From assembly GCA_019775845.1 (NCBI GenBank), contig JADQAV010000003.1:310001-374000 (forward strand): a stretch of DNA of 64,000 nucleotides, given 5' to 3'. Every line of letters starts with the position of its first letter. Position 1 is the stretch's first letter. This stretch comes from Myrmaecium sp. VS I D KN 1. Its lineage: Eukaryota; Ascomycota; Dothideomycetes; Valsariales; Valsariaceae. The position numbers and the translations under genes are program-made. The notes under the pieces were generated by a model. That model was not told the origin of the DNA and made no database searches. It saw nothing but the letters and a program-made list of their open reading frames with translations. Positions 1-13,044 of the stretch are shown here, in pieces.

Positions 1-1137
1 ATGATCACCAAGGGATCAGGAAGCTGCTACGGTTCTCGCAGAAGATCCTTAGAGAGCCGCTCTCGGAACCTACCGTCCACAAGATCCTTCATACGGTCCA
101 GCGATCGATTGCCCACCTCACTACGGAACAGAAAGCATCGGAGGCGCTCGAGTTACTACCTAAGATTGCAGGTGAAGCGGAACAGCGCAATGCTTTGGGG
201 ATCGTTCATGCGATCTTGACCACCCTGGAACGTAAGTTATATTCGATGGAAACCCATGAGAAGGACTGGCTGACAAGGCCAGGACCCGAGGCTACACCCG
301 AAAAGCTCGATGATCCCATGTACACTCTTGTCGGTCACATATGCGCTCTTCTGCCCACAACGGAGGATACACATGCGTTCCGGTGGTTGCTGGATTGTTT
401 GGACACGGTTCTCAAAGACAAGGTACGCATGGATTACGCATTTACGGCGCAATATGTTGCTAACTCCAACGCTTCAGCCTTGGCTGCTGTCCCAATGGGA
501 TATTGATACCATCACAGCCACCTTGGCTGTGCTGGCATCGCCCAAGGGGCCGAAGTTACCTTCAGCCGAAGCAGGCTATGTCTACAACCGTCTCTGTGAG
601 ACGGCAAACAACCTGATCTCCTTCCATCGCACGAAGCTAGGCGGGCGTTTCCACATCCTCGTCGCCCTTCTACAGTCGCTCCTCATCTGCATCTTCCGAC
701 CTAGCACCCGTCACAGCACCAGCTTCATCTCCCAGCTCCCCCCCTGGCTAGCAACCTCACACGTCAGCCTTTCCGCCTCCCACGCAACAAACTTCAGCCG
801 CGTGCTCTCATCCCTCTGTTCACCCACCGTGTCCTCCGTCACAGGCCGCAAACGGCACGGGGCCGCGGCCGAGTTGACCGACGCGACCAAGAAAGCCAAG
901 GCGTACGCGGGCCAGTACGTGCAAAACGTCGCGATGCAGTACTGCTACTGCCAGCTGCAGGGCCGGATTACGCCGGAGGTGCGGGCGGCGCTGATGCCAG
1001 GCCTGTTCGCGTGCTTGGATGTGATTGATCTCGAGACGATGCGGGCGATGAATGCGGGCATGGATGCGTCGTCGCGGGCGATCTGGAGGAGCTTGTATGG
1101 TGAGTGGAATCGGTTTGGGAAGTGGAAGGAGAGGTGA
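1..1137 (+). CDS. URB2: Urb2/Npa2-type nucleolar ribosome-biogenesis protein, C-terminal part (5' end outside window)
   Basis: The open frame enters from the left edge (frame starting at base 3) and continues to 422. A 55-nt intron (423-477, GTACGC...TTCAG, branch GCTAAC) joins in phase 0 to an exon at 478-1137, giving 359 visible residues. The C-terminal block has the Urb2/Npa2 family layout: GGRFHILVALLQ, then a segment ending RVLSSLCSPT, then PEVRAALMPGLFACLDV, and finally MNAGMDASSRAIW and RFGKW. In yeast, Urb2 is a nucleolar factor of the Npa1 complex needed for early pre-60S particles and 27S rRNA processing. That role is inferred from family membership. The N-terminal part lies outside the window, so total length and start cannot be judged. 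MRT4, another pre-60S factor, lies 3.3 kb downstream, but nothing links the two in regulation. Confidence 0.88.
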
Positions 1138-1912
1138 GAGGGAGGAGGCATTGGAGCAACATCTGGAGCATTGGTGGCGTTGGTAGATGGGTTTTGGGAT
1201 ATTGGTTGGGAAAAGCATCATGTATAGCATTGATTTGCAAGCATATGGCTGTATTGTTTGCTCTCTCTCTATCTTGATATGCAGCATAGTTCATATGGTA
1301 AAACGGAGACTCGCATCAACCTTTAGATCAAATTTCCATAAGCACCGGCATCACCAAAAAGCGTTAACTGTTTCGTAAAAGTTGATGCTCTTGGCTGGCC
1401 GACGTTCGAGACGTTCACTAGCGGGCTCCGGTTTCCCATTGCCGAAGTGAACGCCGCGGAGGGTGGATGGCAACTGGAACGCAGAAAACGTTCATGTACT
1501 TTCCAGACCGTTCCGGTAAAACAGTGAGGATGTAAATAAATAGTAAGATGGCCTCGTCTTACTTCAAAAAGTCCATTTGCTTCCTTTTCTTCCTCCTCCA
1601 TTGTTATCTTGTTGGCTGTTGTTGATCATCGACTTTCAAGCGTCATCCAGTCGTTATCGGCCTCGCTAGCCTTACGGTCGCCACCCACAGGCACGCGGGC
1701 ACGTCGGGCGCCAAGCCAGCCATACCCTTTCAGGATCTCGCTTGAGCCGTCCGCCCTCCCACTCCTCTTTTTTCGCCCAGCACGATTTTGTCGACCAGGT
1801 ACCTGCGTCTCCTCGAACCTCGCGCCCGTCGATTCCGCATCATCAAGTCATCCACCGGTCGTCAAGGATACAACAGTTCAATTCCGATCCCTAGGAACAA
1901 CACACCGTCAAG
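1138..1912. other. spacer: URB2 3' flank and RPS27 promoter/leader
   Basis: There is no convincing gene here. The right part is pyrimidine-rich (about 1720-1860), as expected for the leader of a highly expressed ribosomal protein gene. Open frames in this interval have no recognisable content. I did not find a clear TATA box. Confidence 0.6.
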
Positions 1913-2510
<598 letters not shown>

Positions 2511-4469
2511 ATGATGCGCGGCGTCGGCGGCGGTTGATCGAAATAGGATACACCAACAAAAAATGGGACAAAAAGTTTTCGATATCCGTGTGAACGGTCG
2601 GGGCCTGAGCATCATCCTTCTTCTTCCTACTATCTTCTGATCACACTGAGCGATGTGGGATACGGTTTTTTTCCAAGGCAAACGACAAGCATGATTTCCT
2701 TTTTCGAGTCCAGTTTCTTTACTTTTCCATCGAGAGGCATTTGGGGAACAAAAAGGAGAGATGATCAACTACCCCGGGGAGCGTATCGGAATATGAATCC
2801 GTTTCATACAGTCCGGTCGTGATGAGAAGGATGTACAACATCATCGAGGAGACCTGCTCGAGACCCTTTTGCACAATTGTTTGGGCGCAATTTGCTGCTA
2901 ACGGGGGTGATTTGGCTTTGCTGGAATCTTTTTTTTCTTTCTTTCCATCCGTCTTAGCTGACTGGTCAAGCGTCACGAAATGAATGAATCAAAGTTCCGC
3001 GAGCCGGGTACCTAATACCTTTTCTCTTCTCCCAAATCTTCCCATCGTTCTGTGACTATCTGAGTTACCTTTTTGGATCCCACGATCACGGATGTAAATG
3101 CCCTGATAAATACCACGACGAGATCATCACCCTCGCAGCCTTGCCATTCCTACCCTTAGCTCTCCAGATCCATATCCACACTCGATCAGGGCCGTCAGCC
3201 CTCGTGAGCGATCAGCATCCCATTCGGCCCGAGCCGGGACTCATTACTCTGAAATTCCTTCACTTGTTCGTCGTTCTGTCTTCCTTCTCGGCTAAAATCT
3301 TCCTTTCCTCTTTTCCTCTTTCTTTCTTTCAACTCCTTTGGCTTCTTGGGGAAAGAAAAAGTATTGTATGTCATGTTTTAGTTCTTGGTCTCATGTTCAG
3401 AAGTTACGTCTTATAATGTTTTATAGCTATGCTCGTATATCTATATATTCATCGAAATACCTTTATATTCACTCGGATTCGGTGTGGGTAGTGATGAGAG
3501 TTGTAGGGCTATGTGAATCTATTTATGCATATATGTTTTATGTGCAGACCAATTGACATCCTGCTGTCGAGCCATCTGCTATCTTCCGCTCTTTGTAATT
3601 CGGTTTCCTCTCTTCGCACGGGGCTAATACCTCCGCTTTCCTTAGGCTCTGGTTCGAAGCAGGCGATACAGTACTACTTAGCATAGAGCAATGTGATGTG
3701 CTGTAATGATCAACCTGCACGCGTGCGTGCGTATATGGGAGATGCGTATCCTAGCTACTTACCGTATCCAATCTAGGAGCGGTGGATAGAGAGTGCGTGG
3801 GAGCACGCCGGAGGGAAAGAGGATCGAGGATGTAGTGACTAACGATCCGAGTACGAGGGGGAGAGGAAGGGGCGTTTAGATTTCCCTGGAATATGTAGTA
3901 GGATGTAAACTGAATGGGAATCGTTATGGGATTGTCAAGACGCAGAAGAAGGAAAGTATATCTGATATACTCATCCAGCGCCACACGAAGCAAGTTCTGA
4001 TGAAATCGAGGAAAAATAGTATTGAGATGATATAGGTCAATCATCCTTCTCATACTCAGTAGCTCCCTCTCCAACAAGGTTTCATATCATGGCCCAAAGA
4101 CACAAGCTTCCCCAAGGGGTGAAATAAGAGACATTCCCACCCATCTAAACCACCTCCCATTCCCGATCACACTCGCAGAAAAGCTTTTTTCTTCAACCCT
4201 GGATCCCCCAGACTCCGATACGCCGTATTGATGATGATGCGTGTAAACAGAACCCCTCAGCCGTATGAATCGAGCAACGGCTTCCCTTTTTTCCCCACCA
4301 AACCCTTCCTGAGAAGACCTGAGCAGAGCCCGCCCAATGCAGATTTCGGTACAGATCGCCCCTCTCCTCTTTTTGAAGCCTAGATCTTCTTCTCTGCCCG
4401 TACAACGTGACTGCGAATTGGCTTCAATCGATCTCCAATGAGTTTTCTTTCCTCTTCTCTTGACTGCTT
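2511..4469. other. convergent spacer between RPS27 and MRT4
   Basis: These 1.96 kb contain the 3' flanks of two converging genes. Composition drifts to T-rich (2900-3560) with AT-rich patches near 3415-3550. No open frame here resembles a protein family, and no structured RNA was evident. Confidence 0.55.
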
Positions 4470-5383
4470 CTACTGCTCCATGGCGTTCGTCTCCTTCACC
4501 TCTTGAGTGGCGGCGGAGTAGTATCTGCACGCAATTTCCAGTCAGCTCGGGAGTCTCCGACAACGAAAAAAAAAAAAAAAAAAAAAAAAACAAGTCAGAC
4601 TTACGCAACCAACTGCACCCGGAACTCAGCCATAGCGACGCCGAACAGCTTCAGCAGGGCGGTCTGATGGCTGTTAAGCGTCTGGCCCTCACGGCAGACG
4701 ACATAGTCGCCGTCCAACACGACCTGGCCCTTAACCAGACGGGTGGGCATCCCCCACTTGCGGACGGTGACCTCGAGGCTGTGGGGAAGGGGCACGTCCT
4801 CCTCGGCGGGCAGCTCGCCGCCGCGGGAGTGGACGACGCCGGCGGGGATGACGAAGTCGCGGGTGGCCTGGACGCCGGCGCGGGCGTAGTCGAGCTCGGA
4901 GTAGCTGGCGAAGTGGTCGAGGATGGCTTGGGGCTCGCGGTTGGTGAAGAGGAGGCCGACGTTGCCGGCGAGGTGGGGGGTGAGGGCGGCGAGGTTGGGG
5001 AGGACTTCCTCCGAGGCGGTCGTGCCGAGGGCTTTCGACATGACCTTGGTCTTGCCGAAGAAGATGCTACGAAGGGTTAGAGTTAGTTTATGGCATTGGT
5101 CTTGCTGTTTTTCTTTTGCGCAGGAAATTGCATGTCGCCTGGTCGCGGTACGACTGAAGAAGATACGGCGCTCGAGGAATTGGGTCACGTACCGGCTGTC
5201 GGAGAACTCTTGTCGCACATCCTTGAGGTAGGTGTTCCGCATGTTCTCGACGGAGAAGACCCAGATGTACTGGTAGTTTTCGGCGGCCTCGCGGACGTTG
5301 CTGAAGAGGCGTTCGGAGAGCTCCTTGCCCTTCTTCTCCGTCTTAGACATGTGCACTACGCGGGCGCGCTTGGACTTCGGCAT
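4470..5383 (-). CDS. MRT4: Mrt4, ribosome assembly factor (P0-like) of pre-60S particles
   Basis: Coding exons run 5383-5193, 5066-4605 and 4524-4470 and give 235 residues, about the size of yeast Mrt4. Intron 1 (5067-5192) stays open in frame, so a naive open frame reads through it. Splicing restores the family sequence SDSR-IFFGKTKVM. Intron 2 begins GTAAGT right after VQLVA and ends at a CAG, restoring the typical C-terminus VAYYSAATQEVKE. The N-terminus MPKSKRARVV and the L10/P0-like body (LKDVRQEF, GNVGLLFTN, FVIPAGVV) are diagnostic. Mrt4 occupies the P-stalk site of 25S rRNA on nascent 60S subunits and is later replaced by P0 with the help of Yvh1 (known for the family). It is divergent from MDM10 with 424 bp between starts. 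Intron 2 contains a 25-nt T run on the coding strand. Confidence 0.95.
4566..4590 (+). repeat. A25 homopolymer inside MRT4 intron 2
   Basis: A run of 25 A on the + strand reads as T25 in the MRT4 transcript, between the donor (GTAAGT) and the branch point (GCTGAC). The whole intron is only 80 nt. The exact length may be unreliable because homopolymers are prone to sequencing and assembly error. Confidence 0.9.
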
Positions 5384-5807
5384 GATGGCGGTGGTTGAGA
5401 GGGGTGAGGAGGAAGGAGGAGAGGGGAGAGGGAGAAGGATAGGAGGGAAAAGAGGTGGTGAGGTGGTTGAGGTTGTGAGTTCGAGGGGGAGTGCGAGCGC
5501 TGTGAGGTTGTTCGGCTGGGCAACTTTTGTCGGTTATCAGCTAGCGGGTCGATATCAAAAAGTTGAGATGGAGAGAAATTTCCAATTGGCGAGTCCGGGG
5601 GGTGCGGGCGGTGAGCCGGGCGGTGAGCGGCGGGGAGACCGTCAGGGACCAGAGAGGCATTCCGACACTCAGGCACTCAGGCACCTTCTCCGTCACTCCG
5701 CCCCCGCCGTTCACATTTCATTCCTTAGTCAGGTTCACAGTCAACGACCTCAACCTCCCAGCCCCGGAAACGTCCAGTGCCGGCATGTGCGCGCGGCCGA
5801 CGGGAGG
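5384..5807. promoter_or_regulatory. divergent MRT4/MDM10 promoter region
   Basis: These 424 bp separate the two start codons. The part next to MRT4 (5395-5450) is purine-rich on the + strand, so it is pyrimidine-rich on the MRT4 transcript. No canonical TATA box was seen, in keeping with a housekeeping bidirectional promoter. Function is inferred from position only. Confidence 0.5.
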
Positions 5808-7264
5808 ATGTTGGGCTTCATGGATTACGTCCAGAACGCCTACTATGAGGCCTCCCACTGGAACCGCGACAACTCGTACGGCACCTTGCTAGCAACCGCC
5901 CAAGGTGAGTCTCTCTCGTTCTATCCTTCTCCTCATATCATATTCACTAACCTCGATCCCCAGCCCTCCTCGACTTCGAAACCCCCCGCGGCCTCCGCTT
6001 CCACGCTTCCTCCCTCGCCTCCCCCAACTTCGCCAGCTCCTACACCATCGGCAGCGTCGGCCTGGTCGACGGCAGCATCTCCTACCTCTACTCCTCCCTC
6101 CCGCTTCGCACGCCCTCCGCCAGCAGCGAGATCGATCTACACGATGTCGTGACCGGCTACCGCCACCTCCCCGACCTCCGTCGCCCGGACGAGGACTGGT
6201 GGTGGGAAGTCTGGCACGCCGGCCGCCGGGTCGACCGCCGCGACACCCTCCTCTACGGCCGTCTCTACCTCCCCCGCTCCGCCCTCGAGGCCCTCTACAT
6301 GCGCCGCCTCTCCCCCACCCGCCTCCTCCGCCTGTCCTGCGTCTCCGACACCTCCCTCCCCAACGCCGGCACCATCCTCGCCCACCTCACCACCGACACC
6401 GGCAAGTACTCCACCGAATACCTCTACAGCACCGACAGCGGCCTGATCGGCCTGCGCGGGCTCTACAACTTCGGCCCCGACCCCCGGCGGCAGCCCCACA
6501 TCTACCTCCCCAGCACACCCACCCGCGTCGCCGCCGCCACCGCCGCCCACACCCTCCCCTCCCCGCTCCCTCCCCCAGCGGAGCGACCCGAGGCCCGCAT
6601 CTCCTGGGGCGGGGAGGTGTACTACGGCGCCCTGAACCGCACCTTCGGCCTATCAACGGGGCTGCGCTTCAGCACCCTTGCCCCCGCTGCCGCCGCCGCC
6701 GCCGGCGGCGGCGGCGGCTTCCCCTACACCATGACCCTGACGCTCAACCCGCTCATGGGCAACCTGTCGGCGACGTACGCGGTCAAGGCGGGCGCCCGGC
6801 TCGCCCTCGCCTCCCGCTTCGACTTCAACTTCTACAGCTACGAGAGCGGCGTCCAGGTCGGGCTCGAGCTGTGGAAGCGCAGTCGGCGGAGGCGGCTGCA
6901 ACAGCAACAGCAACAGCAGCAGCAGCTGCTGCTGCAGGAGGGGCAGGACGAGGGGGGGACGGAGTGGGTGCGCCGATTGATGAGGCCTGGGTGGGAGGGG
7001 TATGAGGCGGGTGATGCTGTGGGGAAGGATGCGCAGGTGCAGCGGAGGGATGGAGCTGCGGCGGAGATGGCGAAACCGCAGGAAGAAGAGGAGGAGGATA
7101 CGGCGGGTGTCCTGAAGGCCCGCGTGGACGAGCGCATGCGCATCGGTGTTCTTTGGGAGGGCCGCATCAAGGAGCTGCTCTTCACCCTCGGCGCCAGCTT
7201 TGACTTCCGTCGCCGCGAACATGTCTTCCGCGCTGTGGGGGTGGAGGTGCAGTTTTCGAGTTAG
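5808..7264 (+). CDS. MDM10: Mdm10, mitochondrial outer-membrane beta-barrel of ERMES and SAM
   Basis: Exons 5808-5904 and 5964-7264 (59-nt intron, branch CACTAAC) encode 465 residues. The N-terminus MLGFMDYVQNAYYEASHWNRDNSY and the following LLDFETPRGL and VGLVDGSISYLYSSLPL are family hallmarks. The rest is alternating beta-strand sequence ending in a C-terminal strand (FRAVGVEVQFSS). In yeast, Mdm10 is a 19-strand porin-like barrel that anchors the ER-mitochondria encounter structure and also joins the SAM complex during Tom40 assembly. Between about residues 360 and 435 there is a low-complexity insertion with a Q9 run, an acidic EEEEE run and Arg-rich flanks. This should lie in a loop outside the barrel (inference). 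The start was chosen as the first ATG giving the conserved N-terminus; a longer in-frame extension upstream lacks family similarity. Confidence 0.95.
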
Positions 7265-9182
7265 TTGTCTGAGGGTGAGTTTTTTTGCTTTTTGTCTTGG
7301 GGACTTAGGGAAAGGGGACGCTTTGGTTGGGATGAGTTGGGTCGAAGTGAGATAGTGTATGCTGGATACACATGCTGCTTAAAAGAGCGAGCAAACGTTA
7401 TGCATGATGGATTTGGGACCATGAGATGATCATCATCATCATCATTCCCCCTCCATTTTTATCTCTCAAAAGGAAGGACGGGGCGTGCTTGTTAAATCAA
7501 TCGAGCACCGCAAGGTAAACACGTGTTTCGATATATATATAAATAACTATTAAAATCAGAATTAATACGAAAACGGAAATATACTAGAAAAATGTCCCTT
7601 TATATTCATTACCTGTTCTTCAGACGCTTTTCCCCCTTTTTTCTAATTACTGATGACGCTTGCTTCATTATTTACAAGAAAGGTAGGGCATGGGATATAA
7701 GATATAGGGTGTGAATTAGAGAGTAGTAAGATAGATGGTTATTATCAATATTCAACGTCCATTATCCATGGACGTAGAAATGGCGAAGGCGAAGACAGCA
7801 TGATAAAAGGCACGATATAGCGGGAAGTCTATACTATTTAGCGGGTTTGAATATTTATATATATATATCTATATATGTAAGGGGATAATATTTAGAGTAA
7901 TAACGAAACGAAAAAAGTTAAAAAAGGAAATATTTCATATAAATATAAAATCGGAGGCATAATCACAAAATTTAAATAGATAGAGGGATAATAACAGCTT
8001 CTAATGAATAAAGACCGCTCCTTCCTTTACTACTACGACTAAATAAGTATCAGATACATACAACGACAGAGAGCCCCCCCTACTCAGCTAATACCTTGTC
8101 TCTCATGAATATATGCGCGCGTGTGCCTAACCCTCACATCTCGTAACCGGAGCTAAATCAGAGAAAGAAGGAAAGAACTATCGTACAGAGCAGGAGAACA
8201 CGATGAAGAAAGAGTAAATGAAAACAAAGCATAAAGAACTCCCCATCGATTTTCTTCCCCCCTTCCAATCTTCCCTCCTTACCTCCACCTCACCCTGTTT
8301 CACCATCCTTCCTACTGCCAGTTGTTCATGCCATTGAACACCATGCCCGCGTCCATCGTAACAAGACGCGCGAGGGAAGGGGAAGCAGAACAACCAGCAT
8401 GATCCAATCCATCCTCGCTGCTATGGAAGTGGTAACAACCTGTATAACTGACCCATATACCTACCCATACGAGAAAGGCCCCTAGGTGCGCGGATGAATG
8501 GAGAGGAGGGAAGCGAGAAAAAGACGGAGACCAAAAAACAGAAAGACCTAAAACAGGTTCAAGAGCAGACCCATGCCCCCTTCCAGGTGGAGGGGATAAC
8601 CGGTCCTGTCGTGGAGCGCCTACCAAACGCAGTTGCCGGCGGCGGAGGAGGAGAGGGATACGAGAAGTGAGTGAATATCGATGATGATTGGAGGGACCTC
8701 AAGTGAGAGGGAGCGGTCGATCCGCCTCCACTCTCGACGCGCGCCAGGTCGCACGAAGAGAGATCTTGAACAGTAACAGTACGGCAGGGTCCCCTACTTC
8801 CTGTGCTGCGGGCTATCGTCAAAGGGGTTCCTAAGGATACCAAATACTCCCCTTATCCGTCCGCGAGATCGCGAGCGATATAGATCGAAAAGATGCTGGA
8901 CGCCTAGCTTACCCATGGCGAGACTGATGATAAGGCTAGGGATGAAACCGGATGTGCGCCATGCGAAGAGAATCGTTTGTGTGTGGCGCCATGGTGCTGG
9001 AGTGTGTTCAAGCTTACCCCTGACGACAGAAGGGAAAGGGAAAAAGAGACGATGATGATGATGATGATGATGGGAAAAAAGGCGTGAAGAAGCGGAATGT
9101 AAACCTCTGTGTGTACAAACCCAAACTGTGTAGCCTTGCACGTTTGTTTGTTTTCGAGTGATTTGCCGCAGCAGCAGTCCAC
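7265..9182. other. convergent spacer with AT-rich island (MDM10 / U1-70K 3' flanks)
   Basis: This 1.9-kb interval has no supportable gene. Bases about 7500-8060 are strongly AT-rich, unlike both neighbours, with runs such as ATATATATAAATAA. A (TCA)-type microsatellite lies near 7420-7445 and a GAT run near 9052-9072. The remainder is probably the 3' UTR of the two converging genes. Confidence 0.55.
9052..9072 (+). repeat. GAT trinucleotide microsatellite
   Basis: This is an uninterrupted run of about seven GAT/ATG units in the 3' flank of the U1-70K gene. It is not in a coding frame of any supported gene. Confidence 0.8.
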
Positions 9183-10630
9183 CTAATTATACCGGCGTCT
9201 GCTCCGGGGGTCGTCGTAGCCGTCGCCATCGTAGCCGCGCTTCCTGCTGGAGTAGTCGTCACGTCCGCCATACCCACCGTCGCGGTCGCGGTCCCGGTAG
9301 CCACCGCGATCACGATCCCCACCACGGTCACGGTCACCACCGCGTTCGCGCGGCTTGACGGGTTCCGCGTTGCTGCCACTGGCGCCTGAGCCTCGGTCGC
9401 GGCTACTGTAAGACCTGTCGTCGTAAGACCGTCGATCACGATCGAACCCACCGCCAGGCCCATCACCGTAGCGCCCACCGCCACCATATCCACCGCCACC
9501 GAAGCCGCTGCGGCCACCACCGCGAGGTCCGGAGGGAGCGCCATCCGGAGCACCGCCTCCAAATCCGCCGTTCTGGTAGCCGATGCCACCACGGCCACCA
9601 CCTCCGCGGAACCCACCTCCACCACGGTCTCCAAACGAGCCTCCACGTCCACGTCCACCCCGGAACCCACCAGCAAAACCACCTCTGCCGAATCCAGGTC
9701 CAGCTGGCGGACCAAACCCGCCGAGGGGCTTGACAGGCATCTGCTTGGTGTAGTGGCGGCCACCGAGCCCACCACCCAACCGTCTGGGCCTCCACTCCTT
9801 CATCGTACGTCCGCGTTCCACGTCCACCACGACCTTGCGATCCTTGATGCGAATGCCGTCGGTTTCCTTGTAGGCAGCTATAAAGTGAGGCACGAACACT
9901 CGAGTTAATCAAAGACACCAGTTTACCTTGGAAGCAACAGGGGACAAGGGAGGGAGGGCCGGGATGGAGGGGAAGCACAGAGAGAGCGTCTGTATTTGTA
10001 TATACCTTTCATGTCCTTCTCGCGTTCATATACAATGAACGCATACCCTCTCTTCTTCTTCTTTTTCGGAGCGTCTTCTGGAGCATGAGTGTTCTCGACA
10101 ATACGGACCTAGTAGACTGGATTAGCTTGGGTCTTCCACGTTCCTTCGAAGGTTTTATCATACTCTTTCAATGGGTCCAAATCGACCGAACTCCCGGATT
10201 AGGTCCTTCTCATCTACATCGTAGCTGAGTCGTCCCACAAAAAGCGTCTTATACTTGTCGCCACGAACGTTGGGATCGTTGTCCGGGTTGACTGGGTGGA
10301 TGAGTTAGCAGACGTCCTGCGCAGAAGCCGTAGCCGATGAAATAAGAAAAAGCATGTAGGAGACGCACAGTTCTTGATGCCCTCGGTCAACATCTTCTCC
10401 GTTTTCTCCTTCTTCTCGCGCTTCAGCCTGTCGCGACGCTGCTCGTGGCTCTCGGTCGGGACGTAGCCATCCTTATCCTTGTACTCGGCAAGAGCCTGGA
10501 GGTAATCGCCGACGCCTCCAGCCTGTATGCATTTGCGATGGGCGGGATCGTGGTCTTGAGGCGGAACCCATTTGAGCGGCGGGCGAGGCGCGAAGAGCGC
10601 GAGGAGGTTAGGTGGAAGTTTGTCTGTCAT
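9183..10630 (-). CDS. U1 snRNP 70 kDa protein (U1-70K)
   Basis: Exons 10630-10369, 10291-10164, 10108-10006 and 9877-9183 join in phase to 395 residues. The N-terminal U1-70K domain is clear: [20 protein letters not shown] near residue 5. An RRM follows with RNP2 ([10 protein letters not shown], about residue 103) and RNP1 (RGYAFIVYE, about residue 150). A short Lys-rich insertion ([10 protein letters not shown]) precedes RNP1. After the RRM comes the signature [10 protein letters not shown] and [12 protein letters not shown]. The tail from about residue 200 is rich in RGG/FGGG and then RD/DR dipeptides. U1-70K binds stem-loop I of U1 snRNA and helps recognise 5' splice sites (family knowledge). 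The gene shares a 356-bp divergent promoter with the mL43 gene. Confidence 0.95.
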
Positions 10631-10986
10631 TGCGACAGAGGAGGGCTGATAGCTCGACGGATAAAGATGCTCAAGTCAAACTCGATAGTAAAAAAAGAAC
10701 GGAGAATCACAATCCGGAGTCAGGACCACCTATGTTCCCTCGAGAGATGGGACGAGGATGGCGCGTGAGGTTTGAGGCGAGGTTTGCGGCCTTGACGAGG
10801 ACGTTGCGAGAGCTCGAGGAACGGGGAACTTGCGCGCAGCAGCAGACAGACCCCCCTCCCCTGCGCCGAAAACTCTTGGCGTGAAAGTTGCAGGCCATCC
10901 ACCATCCGCATTGCCTCGAACCAACCAGCCGGAGCCCGAAAGTGAGCACTTCCAGCGTTCCTATTCCCACCGCAACGCACTTCGCC
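10631..10986. promoter_or_regulatory. divergent U1-70K / mL43 promoter region
   Basis: These 356 bp lie between two divergent start codons. No TATA box or other named element was recognised. The role is inferred from position. Confidence 0.45.
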
Positions 10987-11653
10987 ATGCCGATCGCGGC
11001 CGTGAAGAAGGTAACTCAAGGCCAGGTATGTTCCATTCTCTCACACATCGTCTCGATATGCCTCCGACTCTCCAGGCGCTCTTCACCGGCTCCGCCCGTA
11101 TATCACTTCAGTGAACAACCGAGCTGACCAGATATCTCCCCCAGAACGGCCTCGGCGCCTTCATCCTACAATGCAAACGCCTTGACTTCCACTACTGCGA
11201 CTTCTTCGGCAGCTCTCGCGGCATGCGGTACGTCTACCTCCCAATTCACCGCCGGCCCTACCGCCGGCGTACACACATCGGCCCCCAGACCACCCTCAAA
11301 GATTCCCCAAAAAAAACATAAAACCCTCCGCTGAACCCCCCTCCCCTCCCCTCCACAGCGACTTCATCCGCACAACCCTGCCCGCCTTCGCCAAAGCGAA
11401 CCCGCAAATTGAGATCACCGTCTCGCCGCGGCCGAACCACGAGCCCGTCGTGCGGGGCCACTACATCAACGGGCGGGAGAAGGCCATCTGCGTGCGGAAG
11501 ATGACGCCGTCCGAGATCCTCGAGAAGGTCCAGCTGCTCCGCAACACCTCGGGCGAGAAGCTCAAGCGCCACAACAAGCCCGTCGTCTCCATCAACGAGA
11601 GCGTCCGCGGCATCTGGAGTCCGTATCATCGGCCGAAGGAGGTGGTGGTTTGA
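10987..11653 (+). CDS. mitochondrial large-subunit ribosomal protein mL43 (yeast Mrpl51 family)
   Basis: Exons 10987-11025, 11145-11227 and 11359-11653 give 138 residues, the usual length. The protein shows the L51/S25/CI-B8 thioredoxin-like domain: NGLGAFILQCKRLDFHYCDFFGSSRGM near the N-terminus, then ANPQIEITVSPRPNHEPVVRGHYING, and a C-terminal SVRGIWSPYH motif found in fungal mL43. It is a structural protein of the mitochondrial 54S subunit. No separate presequence is obvious; the family commonly lacks one. The start ATG was chosen because the preceding frame closes and the 13-residue first exon matches the usual short N-terminus. Confidence 0.93.
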
Positions 11654-12078
11654 GAGTGTGGTGAAAGCGGGATGGTGGGGGGAAGCAGGGTGTGTGGGAA
11701 GAACGAGAAGGGGAGAGGAAATGTGCTTCGGCAGAGGAAACAGGCGTATTACGGACAAACTGCTACTGGGGATAGTCTCGATTTGAGACTGGATTGTATA
11801 TATGTACCTTTACTACCAATACCGTGAAAGACTCTTGATGCTTCTTCATTTGGAAAGTACGGGCAACATCTTTCAATAACGATACAGCATTCACTTGCAA
11901 TCGGACATGAAGAAAGATGGTATGTACGTGCACGTTAACCGTGCTAATGATGATATTTCCTTTCATTTTGAACGTTTCAGTCATGGCGTTACGCTCTCTA
12001 TTCAAGAGAAGTTTTAGATGATATGTAAAAGCCTCCTCTACTCATTACCCTGCGTCACCTCATCCTGGAGTCGTGAAT
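11654..12078. other. convergent spacer mL43 / TPI
   Basis: These 425 bp hold the 3' flanks of both converging genes. The middle part (11790-12010) is AT-richer. Nothing else was recognised. Confidence 0.5.

Positions 12079-13044
<966 letters not shown>

Noticed and set aside
5905-7005. 366-codon Pro/Arg-rich plus-strand frame inside MDM10
   Set aside because: It overlaps the MDM10 coding frame; composition is that of a shifted GC-rich frame.
9014-9775. 253-codon minus-strand frame over the U1-70K tail
   Set aside because: It is an alternative frame of the RGG-repeat region; repeats keep all frames open.
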